Positions 25,865-35,164 are shown, counted from the first letter of the stretch. The stretch is DNA of 58,439 bases from Mucilaginibacter_A sp964244955 (GCA_964244955.1 CAXTKQ010000008.1:1-58439); one strand, 5' to 3'. Numbers and translations: made by a program. The notes: a model not told the origin generated them from the sequence alone.

Positions 25865-26071
25865 TCACTTTAAAGGTTCCAGCAAATATTGCAAACCGTT
25901 GATCCTGATCTCCAGCATGGTTTCCAGCAGAACGCCCAACGTTCCTTTCGGAAAACCTTGCTGTTTAAACCACAACAAATAATTTTCGGGCAAATTGCAA
26001 ATTTTGGTGCCTTTGTATTTGCCAAAAGGCATTTCCATCGTTACCAGTTGCGTTAAAATTTTCGGATTCAT
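25865..26071 (-). CDS. DUF3820 family protein
   Basis: 68 residues. The family motif MPFGKYKGTKICNLPENYLLWFKQQGFPKGTLG occupies most of the protein; DUF3820 proteins are putative quorum-sensing-regulated or exonuclease-linked small proteins of unknown function, and no function can be assigned here. Convergent with the preceding 81-residue gene and 12 bases after the deacetylase gene on the same strand, with which it may be co-transcribed. Confidence 0.85.
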   Translation of the reverse strand: MNPKILTQLVTMEMPFGKYKGTKICNLPENYLLWFKQQGFPKGTLGVLLETMLEIRINGLQYLLEPLK

Positions 26072-26083
26072 GCTGCCGCAAAC

Positions 26084-26971
26084 CTAAAAACTATGTTTGA
26101 TATTGTTGGATAATGTATGCACCGACCAGTAACCGCTCGCCAATAATCTTCTGATTGTGTACAAAGGTTCAACCGTATCGCGTTTTTCCGACAACTGGAA
26201 TGCCGCTATAAAGCCGCGTTTCTTCAGTTCCGGGATGGCCTGCTGGTTCCACAAACCAAAAGGATAAGCAAAATATTTTATGGGCTTGCCGGTAATTTCT
26301 TCCAGCTTTTTGGTTGGCTTGTCAATTTGTGTAACCCAGTCATCGCCCTGGTATTTTTTTACGTTATGGTGGTCCCAGGTGTGGCTGGCAATTACGTTCC
26401 CTTCATCCGACAACGTTTTTACCTGGTCTTTGCTCATGTAATGCGGCCTTCCCAAAGAAACCGTCATGATAAAAAACACGCCTTTAAAACCGTATTTTTT
26501 CATTTGCGGTTCGGCCAGCGTATATTGGTCTAAATCCGTATCGTCAAAAGTAAGCATGATGGGTTTTGCAGGAAGTGCCGTTCCTTCGTTCAAATATTGG
26601 TACAACTGATCGGGCAGAATGGTGTGGTAGCCGCTATCGGCCAGCATTTTCATTTGCTCGCGGAAATCGTTTTCCTGCACAATATAATCTTTGGCCGTTT
26701 TAGAATCGGTCGGTTTCCAGTTTCTGATTTGGTGGTAACACAAAACCGGGATTTGCTTTCGGCCTAAAATGGTTACTGCCGAAGCCACTTTTACCGTTTT
26801 TGGGTTGATGACCGGATCGGAAGCTTTTTTTACCGGATAAATTTCTGCCTTCGTTGTCATGGCCGAAGTTTGGGATTGAAACTGGCAACCGCCCAGCATC
26901 AACATCAAAAAAATTCCCGGCAGGGCCAATAATGCGCTTTTTTTAAGGCGCAAAGTACATTGCTTGTTCAT
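26084..26971 (-). CDS. Polysaccharide deacetylase lipoprotein (NodB domain)
   Basis: 295 residues. Lipoprotein signal with lipobox LGGC (Cys about 29). NodB homology domain with motif 1 MLTFDD (about 140-145), motif 2 ASHTWDHH (His-x3-His, about 195-202), FAYPFGLWNQQ for motif 3, and a late AAFQL strand. Expected to be a metal-dependent de-N-acetylase acting on a surface glycan or peptidoglycan from the periplasmic face. CYHQIRNW near residue 79 matches the family start seen in PgaB-like enzymes. Same strand as DUF3820 downstream. Confidence 0.9.
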   Translation of the reverse strand: MNKQCTLRLKKSALLALPGIFLMLMLGGCQFQSQTSAMTTKAEIYPVKKASDPVINPKTVKVASAVTILGRKQIPVLCYHQIRNWKPTDSKTAKDYIVQENDFREQMKMLADSGYHTILPDQLYQYLNEGTALPAKPIMLTFDDTDLDQYTLAEPQMKKYGFKGVFFIMTVSLGRPHYMSKDQVKTLSDEGNVIASHTWDHHNVKKYQGDDWVTQIDKPTKKLEEITGKPIKYFAYPFGLWNQQAIPELKKRGFIAAFQLSEKRDTVEPLYTIRRLLASGYWSVHTLSNNIKHSF

Positions 26972-27043
26972 AAATATTTTTACGCTGGATCTTAAAAAAG
27001 GATCAGCAGAATTGGCTTTTAATCAAAAAAATAAAAAAAGCGG

Positions 27044-27068
27044 ATGCTTCTTTTACTGTGCTAAATGT
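27044..27068 (-). repeat. Dispersed TAAAAGAAGYAT element overlapping a stop codon
   Basis: Core 27044-27055. Its first TAA (27055-27053 on the minus strand) is the stop codon of the phosphoglycerate mutase gene. Confidence 0.9.
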
Positions 27069-27667
27069 TCTACGTAAGAAATCTTGCCGTCATCATTAAA
27101 ATCATAAACGCGCGGCACGCCGGTCAGCAGTTCAATATGCGCAATCGCTTCCGGGCTGATGTTTTCCAAATGCATCATCAAAGCCCGCAAACTATTGCCG
27201 TGCGCCACAACCAAAACGTTTTTCCCCTGTTGCAGCAAAGGCTCGATGTGCGCGTAATAATAAGGCAAAACCCGGTCCTGCGTCTGCTTCAAACTTTCGC
27301 CGCCCGGAGGCGCAACATCAAAACTTCTTCTCCATAAAGCAACTTTGTCTGCACCATATTTTTCGGCTGTTTCAGCTTTGTTTAAACCTTGCAAATCGCC
27401 GTAATTTCTTTCGTTCAAAGCCGCATCTTTAAAAATGGGAAGTTGGGTTTGGCCAGTGGTTTCTAAAATAATATGCAGCGTTTCGATGGCGCGCTTTAAA
27501 ACCGAAGTAAAACAGTCATCAAAGTGCATTTTCTGTAGTTTGCGGCCACACATTACGGCTTCTTCCCTGCCCTGCGCCGTTAAATCCACATCTGCAAAAC
27601 CTGTAAATTTATTTTCAAGGTTGTAGGCAGACTGGCCGTGGCGAACGATGGCTAATTGACTTTTCAT
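27053..27667 (-). CDS. gpmA: 2,3-bisphosphoglycerate-dependent phosphoglycerate mutase
   Basis: 204 residues. Phosphohistidine motif LAIVRHGQSAYNLENKFTGFADVDLT (His about 9), LKRAIETLHIIL, LNERNYGDLQGLNK, the second active-site His in VVAHGNSLRALMMHLENIS, and the GVPRVYDF end. Interconverts 3- and 2-phosphoglycerate in glycolysis and gluconeogenesis, cytoplasmic. Slightly shorter than the enterobacterial form but like the compact version of Bacteroidota. Its stop codon is part of a dispersed element. Confidence 0.92.
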   Translation of the reverse strand: MKSQLAIVRHGQSAYNLENKFTGFADVDLTAQGREEAVMCGRKLQKMHFDDCFTSVLKRAIETLHIILETTGQTQLPIFKDAALNERNYGDLQGLNKAETAEKYGADKVALWRRSFDVAPPGGESLKQTQDRVLPYYYAHIEPLLQQGKNVLVVAHGNSLRALMMHLENISPEAIAHIELLTGVPRVYDFNDDGKISYVEHLAQ

Positions 27668-27796
27668 GTTTAAAATTGTCTTAAAAAATTTTGTTGCAAG
27701 TTTAAATTAAAAATCTATTATGGAAAATAAGTTTTCCAATTTAGTTCTCAAAAAAAAATAACAGAAGATTGAAACCAAATTGTTTATATTTGAATT

Positions 27797-28021
27797 ATGA
27801 ATACAATGCAAGTTGAAATATTAAACCCAAAAGCAGAAAAACTACTGCAAGGCCTGGCTGATTTGAACTTAATTTCAATTAAAGATTTAAAAGATGATAG
27901 TTTTTTAAAAGTGGTTAAAAAGCTGCGTAAAAAAGCAGAGAAAAATCCGCCATCTTTGGAAGAGATCACAAAGGAGGTAGAATTAGTTAGAGCGAAACGT
28001 TATGCCAAAGAAAATAGATAG
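27797..28021 (+). CDS. Antitoxin-like protein of a PIN module
   Basis: 74 residues, rich in Lys/Glu with a helical pattern (KAEKLLQGLADLNLISIKDL ... SLEEITKEVELVRAKRYAKENR). The same pattern occurs in short antitoxins encoded before PIN-family toxins. Its 3' end overlaps the PIN gene by 20 bases, the usual translational coupling. It should bind and block the toxin; no DNA-binding fold is obvious. Confidence 0.8.
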   Translation: MNTMQVEILNPKAEKLLQGLADLNLISIKDLKDDSFLKVVKKLRKKAEKNPPSLEEITKEVELVRAKRYAKENR

Positions 28022-28421
28022 GATTATTATTGATACAAATCTTTGGATAAGTTTTCTATTAACCCGTAATCACACAAGGATAGATGAAATATTTTCAAAT
28101 AAATTTATTGTCCTCCTCTTTAGCCAAACTCTATTAAATGAATTTATTGAAGTAGCGCAAAGAACGAAATTTAAAAAATATTTTGCGATAGAAGACTTCG
28201 AAAGTTTGTTATTTCAAATTAAAAATAAGGCAGAATTAATCAAAGTTAATCATGTTGTATCAGGATGCCGAGACCCCAAAGACAATTTTTTACTTGCTCT
28301 TGCAAAAGATGGGAAAGCGACACATTTGATAACTGGCGACAATGATTTACTTGATATAAAAGAATTTGGTAAAACGAAGATTGTAACAATTACAGATTAT
28401 TTAAAAAACTTAAAAGTTTAA
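28002..28421 (+). CDS. PIN-domain toxin (COG1569-type)
   Basis: 139 residues. PIN fold acidic residues are visible: IIIDTNLWIS (Asp about 10), LLNEFIEVAQR (Glu about 46), CRDPKDNFLLALA (Asp about 91), LITGDNDLL (Asp about 110). Mg-dependent ribonuclease family used in type II toxin-antitoxin pairs. The overlapping upstream antitoxin gene supports the assignment. Related to, but clearly different from, the second PIN protein at 54617-55069. Confidence 0.88.
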   Translation: MPKKIDRIIIDTNLWISFLLTRNHTRIDEIFSNKFIVLLFSQTLLNEFIEVAQRTKFKKYFAIEDFESLLFQIKNKAELIKVNHVVSGCRDPKDNFLLALAKDGKATHLITGDNDLLDIKEFGKTKIVTITDYLKNLKV

Positions 28422-28468
28422 GTATGGCTTAATAGCGAATATAATTACTTGGCTGGCCAAAAGAATCC

Positions 28469-28493
28469 AAAAAAACACCGATAAAAGAAGCAT
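28469..28493 (+). repeat. Dispersed TAAAAGAAGYAT element
   Basis: Core 28482-28493 with CAAAAAAACACCGA arm, in the gap between the PIN gene and the aldo/keto reductase gene. Confidence 0.88.
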
Positions 28494-28588
28494 CTGCCCT
28501 CCCATACTTTTTTTATCCACCTAAATTCTAAACCTTACCACCATAAACAGTTTCAAATTTAATCTGTTAACCCAAAAAAACATACCAC

Positions 28589-29542
28589 ATGAAAAAGAAT
28601 AGTTTAGGTTCGTCTGGCATCGAGGTTCCGCCTTTTGCTTTTGGCGGAAATGTTTTCGGCTGGACGATTGATCAAAATACTTCCTTCCAAATATTAGATG
28701 CTTTAATGGATGCCGGTTTAAATTTTATTGATACAGCGGATGTTTATTCGAAATGGGTGCCCGGAAACAAAGGCGGCGAATCGGAAACGATTATCGGCAA
28801 TTGGATCAAAAAATCGGGCAACCGCGATAAAGTGATCATCGCTACAAAAGTGGGCATGGAATTGGCGCACGACAAAAAAGGTTTGTCGAAAACCTGGATC
28901 AAACAAGCGGTGGAAGATTCGTTAAAACGTTTGCAAACAGACTATATTGATTTGTACCAATCGCACAAAGACGACGCCGACACGCCCATGGAAGAAACGC
29001 TTGCTGCTTTCAACGATTTGGTGAAAGAAGGAAAAGTACGCGCCATCGGTACTTCCAACATGAGTGCACAGCGGCTTTTGGTGGCGTTGAAAACGAGCAA
29101 AGAGCATGGTTTTCCATCCTACCAAACCTTGCAGCCTTTGTACAATTTGTACGACCGCGAAAGTTTTGAGCAAGAATTGGAGCCGCTTTGCCAGGAACAC
29201 AACATCGGCGTGATCAGTTATTCTTCTCTAGCCAGCGGGTTTTTGACTGGAAAATACCGCTCGGAAACTGATTTTAACAAAAGCAAACGCGGACAAGGCA
29301 TGACCAAATACCTGAACGACCGCGGGTTTAAAATATTAAAAGCTTTGGATGAAGTTTCGGCAGAATCAAACGCTTCGCCTGCTGCTGTTTCTTTGGCCTG
29401 GCTGATGCACCGGCCCGGTATTACTGCCCCCATCGCAAGTGCAACCAGCATAGAACAGTTGCAAGAGATTATCAAAGCAACCGAATTGAATTTAGATACC
29501 GAAGCGATCCATACGCTAAACACGGCCAGTGCCTGGGAATAA
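28589..29542 (+). CDS. Aldo/keto reductase
   Basis: 317 residues, whole-length TIM-barrel family match. Catalytic tetrad in context: FIDTADVYSKW (Asp, Tyr, about 48-57), IIATKVGM (Lys about 90), IDLYQSHKDD (His about 124). NADPH-site features GTSNMSAQRL, ISYSSLASGFLTGKY, and SATSIEQLQEI near the C-terminus. Cytosolic NADPH-dependent reductase of carbonyl compounds; substrate unknown. Monocistronic: an element lies upstream and a strong terminator follows. Confidence 0.92.
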   Translation: MKKNSLGSSGIEVPPFAFGGNVFGWTIDQNTSFQILDALMDAGLNFIDTADVYSKWVPGNKGGESETIIGNWIKKSGNRDKVIIATKVGMELAHDKKGLSKTWIKQAVEDSLKRLQTDYIDLYQSHKDDADTPMEETLAAFNDLVKEGKVRAIGTSNMSAQRLLVALKTSKEHGFPSYQTLQPLYNLYDRESFEQELEPLCQEHNIGVISYSSLASGFLTGKYRSETDFNKSKRGQGMTKYLNDRGFKILKALDEVSAESNASPAAVSLAWLMHRPGITAPIASATSIEQLQEIIKATELNLDTEAIHTLNTASAWE

Positions 29543-29560
29543 TAAAAAAAGAATTGCATA

Positions 29561-29592
29561 AAAAAAGCTGCCTGGTGTGGGCAGCTTTTTTT
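29561..29592. terminator. Rho-independent terminator (bidirectional)
   Basis: Stem AAAAAAGCTGCC / GGCAGCTTTTTT with loop TGGTGTG, between convergent aldo/keto reductase and Tyr/Gly-rich protein genes; A and T runs flank the GC stem, so it can serve both strands. Confidence 0.9.
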
Positions 29593-29612
29593 ATGCGATA
29601 AACTTCGGGTTT

Positions 29613-30140
29613 TTAATACCTGTACCAGCCGTTATGGTTCCCATTGTCGTGATGGCCGTTCCATCCGCCCCTGTAATCACCGCGGTCAAAATGTTGATCA
29701 TGGTTATCAAAACGCCCACCGCCATAATTGCGGTATTCCGGCCGGCCGTAACCTTCATTTCGGTAACCCCGATTGTAACCTTGTGCAAATTGCGGGTTGC
29801 TGTAACGGGCGCGGTAATAATCGTTGCGTAAATACGGCCGGTATTCATTTACCTGGTAATGGCGCAAACGGTTGTAATCATAATTGTGGTAGCGGCCAAC
29901 CAAACGCGGGCCAGAAACCCAGCGGCCGCCATATTGGTAATAATAAACCTGTTCGGGCACAGAATAATAAGCATCCGCATCGGGCAAATAATAGTAATCG
30001 TCATCTGCAACCGGTGCTGGTTCAACATAAACCGGACGAGGCCCCAAGTTCACATTCAAATGAACACCAACTTGTGCTTTGGCAGTGTTAAAACTTAAAC
30101 TTGCGGTTATTAAAGCGGATAAAAAAAGTAACTTTTTCAT
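29613..30140 (-). CDS. Secreted Tyr/Arg/Gly/Asn-rich protein
   Basis: 175 residues: signal peptide (about 1-22, NTAKAQ), a central part with YYYLPDADAYYSVPEQVYYYQYGGRWVSGPRLVGRY, then a low-complexity tail rich in Tyr, Arg, Gly, Asn, His. Such short exported proteins are common in Sphingobacteriaceae and have no assigned function. Single gene between a terminator and a promoter-bearing gap. Confidence 0.78.
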   Translation of the reverse strand: MKKLLFLSALITASLSFNTAKAQVGVHLNVNLGPRPVYVEPAPVADDDYYYLPDADAYYSVPEQVYYYQYGGRWVSGPRLVGRYHNYDYNRLRHYQVNEYRPYLRNDYYRARYSNPQFAQGYNRGYRNEGYGRPEYRNYGGGRFDNHDQHFDRGDYRGGWNGHHDNGNHNGWYRY

Positions 30141-30289
30141 TGTCGTAATTTGGTTTTTAGTTGTGATAAAACGATCAGCAAAATTTAATTTGATTTTTTA
30201 AAATTGTGCCTTTCATTTCATCAATTTTGGTTGATAGATACAGTTCAGACTACAACAATTCAAAGAAGTTTAAACAACACTTTGATATT

Positions 30290-30343
30290 AAATTTATGCC
30301 GGTAAAAACAGTATCGGCATACTTCTTTTACCACCTAAAATTT
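30290..30343. repeat. Close inverted pair, variant core plus standard core
   Basis: Variant core TAAAAACAGTAT 30303-30314 with AAATTTATGCCGG arm faces away from the standard core ATACTTCTTTTA 30319-30330, only 4 bases apart. The right arm covers the stop codon of the methyltransferase gene. Confidence 0.75.
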
Positions 30344-30973
30344 GATGTTCTTTTGATAAACCTTGGAAATGATAAAACCCTGGTAAAATGTTTTTTCTTT
30401 AACTAAAACGTAATTTTTATGTTGAAAGTAAACATCCATTTTCACCAAAGTTTTTGTTTCAACATTACAAAGCAATCCAAAAAACAAATACATGGTTTGC
30501 AATAAAACCTTTTGCCATATTTGATGTCGGTTTTCCTGGACTTGGAAATCGCAAAGCAGCCACAAGCCATCCAATTTTAAACATTGGTGCAATTGGTCAA
30601 ACACCAATTGGATACGTTTTTTTGAAAAATTATCAAACAAAAAAGGCGTTAATATCACATCGTATTTTTGCGAAAGGTGGTATTCTTCAATTGCTTTGTG
30701 CACAAACGCAACTTCATTTTGCCCGTAGTTTCGCTTTGTAGATAACGCAAGCATTTTTGCAGAAATCTCGACATAAGTAATTTTTAAGGAAGAAGCTTGC
30801 ACCTTTGTTAATTCTTCTAAAATCCAGCCGGTTCCGCCGCCAACAATTAAAATATTAAGTTTGGGCTGAATATCCCCGATTAAAAATTGCTGTGCTTTTA
30901 CCAATGCTTTGCCGAAAACCAGTTTTGCAAGCGCATCATAAAACCAGGCAGAGGCATCGTAATTATTTGGCAT
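30335..30973 (-). CDS. Class I SAM-dependent methyltransferase
   Basis: 212 residues. SAM-binding motif I LNILIVGGGTGWILEEL (about 38-54) with GxGxG variant GGGTG, motif II-like ITYVEISAKML, and DVILTPFLFDNF as the post-II strand. N-terminal YDASAWFYDALAKLVFGK resembles ubiquinone/menaquinone-type methyltransferases, but the acceptor cannot be predicted. Stop codon TAG lies in the AT arm of a dispersed element (GTGG then core). Confidence 0.85.
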   Translation of the reverse strand: MPNNYDASAWFYDALAKLVFGKALVKAQQFLIGDIQPKLNILIVGGGTGWILEELTKVQASSLKITYVEISAKMLALSTKRNYGQNEVAFVHKAIEEYHLSQKYDVILTPFLFDNFSKKRIQLVFDQLHQCLKLDGLWLLCDFQVQENRHQIWQKVLLQTMYLFFGLLCNVETKTLVKMDVYFQHKNYVLVKEKTFYQGFIISKVYQKNIKF

Positions 30974-31023
30974 ATTTGCGGTTGTTGATGGATTGTTGCC
31001 GCGGGCAACAACCGGAAGCTAAG

Positions 31024-31048
31024 ATGCTTCTTTTATCGGCATAAAATT
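31024..31048 (-). repeat. Dispersed TAAAAGAAGYAT element
   Basis: Core 31024-31035, spacer TCGGC, AT arm ATAAAATT. It lies between the divergent methyltransferase and GT-C protein genes. Confidence 0.9.
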
Positions 31049-31065
31049 ACGGAGCTTAGCGCGAT

Positions 31066-32706
31066 ATGCCTGTACAATTGAATAAAAATTTGCCGTGGCT
31101 GCTGGTTTTGCTGCTAGCCGTGGCCGTTAATTTTTCGGGCATCAACGTTGCTTTTTTTACCGATGACCCGGGTTTGTACGCCGCATTGGCCAAAAACATG
31201 GTGCTGCGCGGCAATTACTGGGAACTGTTTTCTTACGGGAAAGACTGGCTGGACAAGCCGCATTTTCCGTTTTGGATGGCGGCTTTAAGCTTCAAACTTT
31301 TTGGTTTTTCTACCTGGAGCTACAAGTTGCCGGCCTTGCTTTTCTTTTTGTTGTCGGGTTGGTACACGTATCTTTTTGCCGAAAGAAACTACGACCGGAA
31401 AACTGCCTTGATGGCCGTTTTGATCCTTTTTTCGGCACAGCATATCTTGATGTCCAACACCGATGTGCGCGCCGAACCTTATTTAATGGCTTTGATTATC
31501 GGCAGCGTTTATCATTTTTCTAAGGTTGAAAGTAAATTCAATTGGCTGGATTTGATTTTGGGAAGTTTGCTGGCCGCATGCGCTGTGATGACGAAAGGTG
31601 TTTTTGCGCTGATCCCGATTGGCGCAAGTGTTGTTGGCGAATTGCTTTTCAAAAAACGTTTTCGGGAAATGTTTCGGTTAAAATGGTTGCTGGCCATTGT
31701 GCTGACTGCTGTTTTTATCCTGCCCGAAATTTACAGTTTGTACGTGCAGTTTGATAGCAGGCCCGGAAAAAACACTTTCCAAAGTAGCCATATTTCCGGC
31801 ATCCATTGGTTTTTGTGGGACAGCCAATTTGGGCGTTTCATCAACAACGGGCCAATTACCCGAAAAGGCGGAAGTGTGCTTTTTTACGTCCATACTTTGA
31901 TTTGGGCTTTTGCGCCCTGGTTTTTTATGCTGGCTTATGCTGTTTTTAGCAGTATAAAAAAGGCGCTAACCGGCGTGCGTTTGCCCGAATATTATGCACT
32001 TTGCGGCGGTTTTGCGATGTGGCTGATCTTTTCGCTTTCCAGTTTTCAGTTGCCGTTTTACACCAATATTATTTTTCCGTTTTTCGCGATCATTACAGCG
32101 GCAGTTTTTAGAAAAGTTTTTTCAGGAAAAAAAATTGCATTTTTTAAAACCATACAAGTGTTGCAAGTTTGTATTTTGGTTTTGGCTGTAATGGTTTTTA
32201 ACTACTTTTTGCAATCCAAAATTACAGTGTTGTTTTGGGCAGAAGTTTTCGGTTTTGGAATTGTTGTTTTCTACTTAAACAAAAAAACTTCCGGTTTTGG
32301 TTTTTACTTTTTACTCTCTTGTTGTGCAACGCTTTTTGTAAACTTTTACCTCAATACTATTTTTTATCCTTTGCTAACTTCTTACAAAGCAGATTGCCAG
32401 GCAACGGTTTATGTCAATCAAAAACTTCCCGCAAAACCGATTTTTGTAATGGACAGTTTAAACAATGCTTTCCAATTTTATTGCAAACAACCGGTACAAC
32501 TTTTACCAAAAAAAGATTTGGCCCAAACTTCAAGTTCAAAAATTATTTATGCCGATGAAGCAACACTTAAAAGGTTGCAAAAAAAACATCCAATTGAAAT
32601 TTTAAAAGTGATAAAAAATTATCCAAACGAAATTATTTACAAGCAATTTATTTGGTACAAAACGCGCGAACAAGCTTTAGATAAATATTATATCATCCGA
32701 TATTGA
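31066..32706 (+). CDS. GT39-type membrane glycosyltransferase (ArnT/PMT-like)
   Basis: 546 residues, about eleven membrane segments. First loop FFTDDPGLYAALAKNMVLRGNYWELFSYGKDWLDKPHFPFW contains the paired acidic residues and the KPP/KPH-like motif of PMT_2 enzymes; MSNTDVRAEPYLMALI is the next conserved block. Uses polyprenyl-phosphate sugars to modify lipid A, glycans or proteins in the periplasm. Its TGA stop is the first three bases of TGATGCTTCTTTTACC, so the gene ends inside a dispersed element; another element precedes the start. Confidence 0.88.
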   Translation: MPVQLNKNLPWLLVLLLAVAVNFSGINVAFFTDDPGLYAALAKNMVLRGNYWELFSYGKDWLDKPHFPFWMAALSFKLFGFSTWSYKLPALLFFLLSGWYTYLFAERNYDRKTALMAVLILFSAQHILMSNTDVRAEPYLMALIIGSVYHFSKVESKFNWLDLILGSLLAACAVMTKGVFALIPIGASVVGELLFKKRFREMFRLKWLLAIVLTAVFILPEIYSLYVQFDSRPGKNTFQSSHISGIHWFLWDSQFGRFINNGPITRKGGSVLFYVHTLIWAFAPWFFMLAYAVFSSIKKALTGVRLPEYYALCGGFAMWLIFSLSSFQLPFYTNIIFPFFAIITAAVFRKVFSGKKIAFFKTIQVLQVCILVLAVMVFNYFLQSKITVLFWAEVFGFGIVVFYLNKKTSGFGFYFLLSCCATLFVNFYLNTIFYPLLTSYKADCQATVYVNQKLPAKPIFVMDSLNNAFQFYCKQPVQLLPKKDLAQTSSSKIIYADEATLKRLQKKHPIEILKVIKNYPNEIIYKQFIWYKTREQALDKYYIIRY

Positions 32707-32730
32707 TGCTTCTTTTACCGGCATAAAATC
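32706..32730 (-). repeat. Dispersed TAAAAGAAGYAT element sharing a base with a stop codon
   Basis: Core 32706-32717, spacer CCGGC, AT arm ATAAAATC. The A of the TGA stop is the first base of the core. The downstream flank GGGTAAC is the same as at 36403. Confidence 0.93.
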
Positions 32731-32739
32731 AGGGTAACT

Positions 32740-34953
32740 TTACCTTTTCCACTTCAACCTTAAACTATTGCTCACCACCGAAACCGAACTTAACGCCATC
32801 GCCGCACCGGCAAACATCGGGTCCAAATGAATGCCCCAAGTTGGATAAAGCGCACCGGCCGCAACCGGGACCGCAACTACATTATAGATAAAAGCCCAAA
32901 ACAAATTTTGCCGGATAGTTTGGATCGTTTGTGCCGATAATTGAAACACGTTGGGCAGCAAAGTTAAATTGGAAGAAACCAGCGTAACGCGGGCCACATC
33001 CATCGCAATATCCGAACCCAAACCCATCGCGATAGAAACATCGGCAGTAGCCAAAGCTTCCGCATCGTTGATGCCATCGCCTGCCATCGCCACTACTTTG
33101 CCTTGTTGTTGCAGTTTTTTTATTTGTTCGGCCTTGCCGGAAGGGGAAACGCCGGAAACCACGTTTTCGATACCGGTTTTTGCAGCTACAAATTTTGCCG
33201 TTGCAGCCGCATCGCCGGTGAGCATCCAAACTTCAATTCCGGCTTTTTTAAGTTGGGAAACAGTTGCAGCAGCGTTGGAACGGATTTCATCAGCAATCAT
33301 TAAAACAGCCAAAAGCATACTTTTTTTACCGAAGTAAATTACCGTAGAAGCCGTATCTAAATTTAGAACATCAATTTCAGTAGTTAAACCGCAATTTTCC
33401 TGTACCCAATCCGGCTTCCCAATAAAATAATTTTCGTTTTGATAAACAACCGAAATGCCTGCGCCGGTGGTGCTTTTAAAATCAGAAACGGTTTGTGCCG
33501 ATGCTTCTTTTACCCGTAAAAAATCAATTAGGGCATCAGCCAAAGGATGTTCGGATTGTAATTCGGCAGACAGTAACACGCCCGACAGCGCTTTTTGCTG
33601 TTCCAAATCCAGGTTTTTGTTCCAGTTTAAACCGGTTAGCTTCGGTTTTCCTTCGGTAATGGTTCCGGTTTTATCCAGCACAATCGTATTGACACGATAA
33701 GCGCGTTCCAGCGTTTCGGCATCACGAATCAGGATCCCTTTTTCTGCGCCTTTGCCTACACCAACCATAATAGCCGTTGGTGTGGCAAGTCCCAAAGCAC
33801 AAGGGCAAGCCACAATCAGCACCGTAACAAAAGCCAGCAAACCCTGGCTAAATGCCTGTGTTCCGCCAAAAACCCACCAGGCAATTGCACTGATTAGGGC
33901 GATACCAAACACAACCGGAACAAAAACCGCAGCAATCCGGTCAGCCAATTTTTGAACTTTTGCTTTCGATCCCTGCGCGTTTTGCACGGCTTTAATCATC
34001 CGCGAAAGCATGGTTTGATTGCCAACTTTTAAGGCTTCCAGCACAAAACTTCCTTTTTGGTTGATGGTTCCGGCAAAAACAGTATCGCCCGCTTTTCGGG
34101 CAACGGGCATCGGTTCGCCGGTCATCATCGCTTCATCAATAAACGAATTTCCTTCATGAATTTTGCCGTCAACCGGAATCCGTTCGCCAGGTTTGATGCG
34201 GATCAGTTCGCCTTCCTGTACCGCTTTAATATCAACTTCGGTTTCAATACCATTTCGAATTACCCGAACGGTACGCACCTGCAAGCCCATCAGCTTTTTT
34301 ACCGATGCCGAAGTGCCTGATTTGGCACGTTCTTCCAGCAGTTTTCCAATCAAAATAAAGGTGATTACCACCGCCGCTGCTTCAAAATAAACATGTGCCT
34401 GCACGCCCCGCGAAAGCCAGAACGACGGATAAACGGTGTTGAACAAACTGAACAAATAGGCCACGCCGGTGCTGATGGCCACCAGCGTATCCATATTGGC
34501 GTGAAAATGTTTGGCTTGCTTCCAGGCATTTACAAAAAACCGGCTGCCAAACACAAACAGCACAACGGAGGTAAGCACCAACATCAGCCCATTTGCCAGT
34601 TGCCAGTGCATAAAAACCATGTCGAGCAATACAATCGGCACAGTCAATAAAAACGCGCCTAAAGTTTGTTTTTTAAGCTGAACCAAAGCTTTTTCCTGTT
34701 GTTCTTCCTGCTGGTCCAGGGCGTTTTCTTCATCCAAAATCAAATCGTAACCTGCGTTTTGAATGGCTTTTTGTATCTGCTGCGGCTCGGTTTGTTTTGG
34801 GTTGAAGTAAATATCCAAAGCCTGCGTGGCATAATTTACGTTGGCCTGCGCCACGCCCGGAACTGAGGCGGCCATACTTTGCACGCTCATGGCGCAGGAA
34901 GCACAACTCATGCCCGTTACCGGATAAGTTTTATGAAGGATGTTTTTTTCCAT
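32740..34953 (-). CDS. copA: Copper-exporting P1B-type ATPase
   Basis: About 737 residues from ATG 34953. One N-terminal heavy-metal domain with GMSCASC (about 15-21), eight membrane segments, actuator TGEPMPV, the transport site CPCALG in helix 6, phosphorylation motif DKTGTITEGK, HP motif in SEHPLADAL, and GDGIND hinge. Pumps Cu(I) out of the cytoplasm. A start at 34974 would only add residues encoded by a dispersed element (MQDKRSI). Another element copy (33501) is read in frame as FLRVKEAS in the nucleotide-binding domain. No copper regulator is adjacent. Confidence 0.93.
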   Translation of the reverse strand: MEKNILHKTYPVTGMSCASCAMSVQSMAASVPGVAQANVNYATQALDIYFNPKQTEPQQIQKAIQNAGYDLILDEENALDQQEEQQEKALVQLKKQTLGAFLLTVPIVLLDMVFMHWQLANGLMLVLTSVVLFVFGSRFFVNAWKQAKHFHANMDTLVAISTGVAYLFSLFNTVYPSFWLSRGVQAHVYFEAAAVVITFILIGKLLEERAKSGTSASVKKLMGLQVRTVRVIRNGIETEVDIKAVQEGELIRIKPGERIPVDGKIHEGNSFIDEAMMTGEPMPVARKAGDTVFAGTINQKGSFVLEALKVGNQTMLSRMIKAVQNAQGSKAKVQKLADRIAAVFVPVVFGIALISAIAWWVFGGTQAFSQGLLAFVTVLIVACPCALGLATPTAIMVGVGKGAEKGILIRDAETLERAYRVNTIVLDKTGTITEGKPKLTGLNWNKNLDLEQQKALSGVLLSAELQSEHPLADALIDFLRVKEASAQTVSDFKSTTGAGISVVYQNENYFIGKPDWVQENCGLTTEIDVLNLDTASTVIYFGKKSMLLAVLMIADEIRSNAAATVSQLKKAGIEVWMLTGDAAATAKFVAAKTGIENVVSGVSPSGKAEQIKKLQQQGKVVAMAGDGINDAEALATADVSIAMGLGSDIAMDVARVTLVSSNLTLLPNVFQLSAQTIQTIRQNLFWAFIYNVVAVPVAAGALYPTWGIHLDPMFAGAAMALSSVSVVSNSLRLKWKR
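33501..33525 (-). repeat. Dispersed TAAAAGAAGYAT element inside copA
   Basis: Core 33501-33512, exact, spacer CCCG, AT arm TAAAAAATC. Read in a different frame from the KRSI copies (RVKEAS), in the variable part of the nucleotide-binding domain. Confidence 0.9.
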
Positions 34954-34954
34954 G

Positions 34955-34979
34955 ATGCTTCTTTTATCCTGCAAAAATA
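34955..34979 (-). repeat. Dispersed TAAAAGAAGYAT element at the copA start
   Basis: Core 34955-34966 ends 1 base before the copA ATG, so the element forms the leader of the copA transcript and holds the ribosome-binding region. Confidence 0.92.
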
Positions 34980-35164
34980 CGGATTGGTTAATGGGCGAAG
35001 TTTACAGGATTGTAGTTTGTTTTTATATGATTTTGAGGAGATAAAGGTCGAGAGGAGAAAGGTTAGAAGGCGAAAGGTGTCGTACTACACCTCCCAATCC
35101 CGATCTTTCATAAAACACAACTCAAATTTTTCTATCTTAAACCCCAAATTTCCATCCACCGCTT

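Noticed and set aside
29577..30098. Plus-strand frames opposite the Tyr-rich secreted protein
   Set aside because: Artefacts of repetitive codons in the low-complexity gene; the minus frame has a clear signal peptide.
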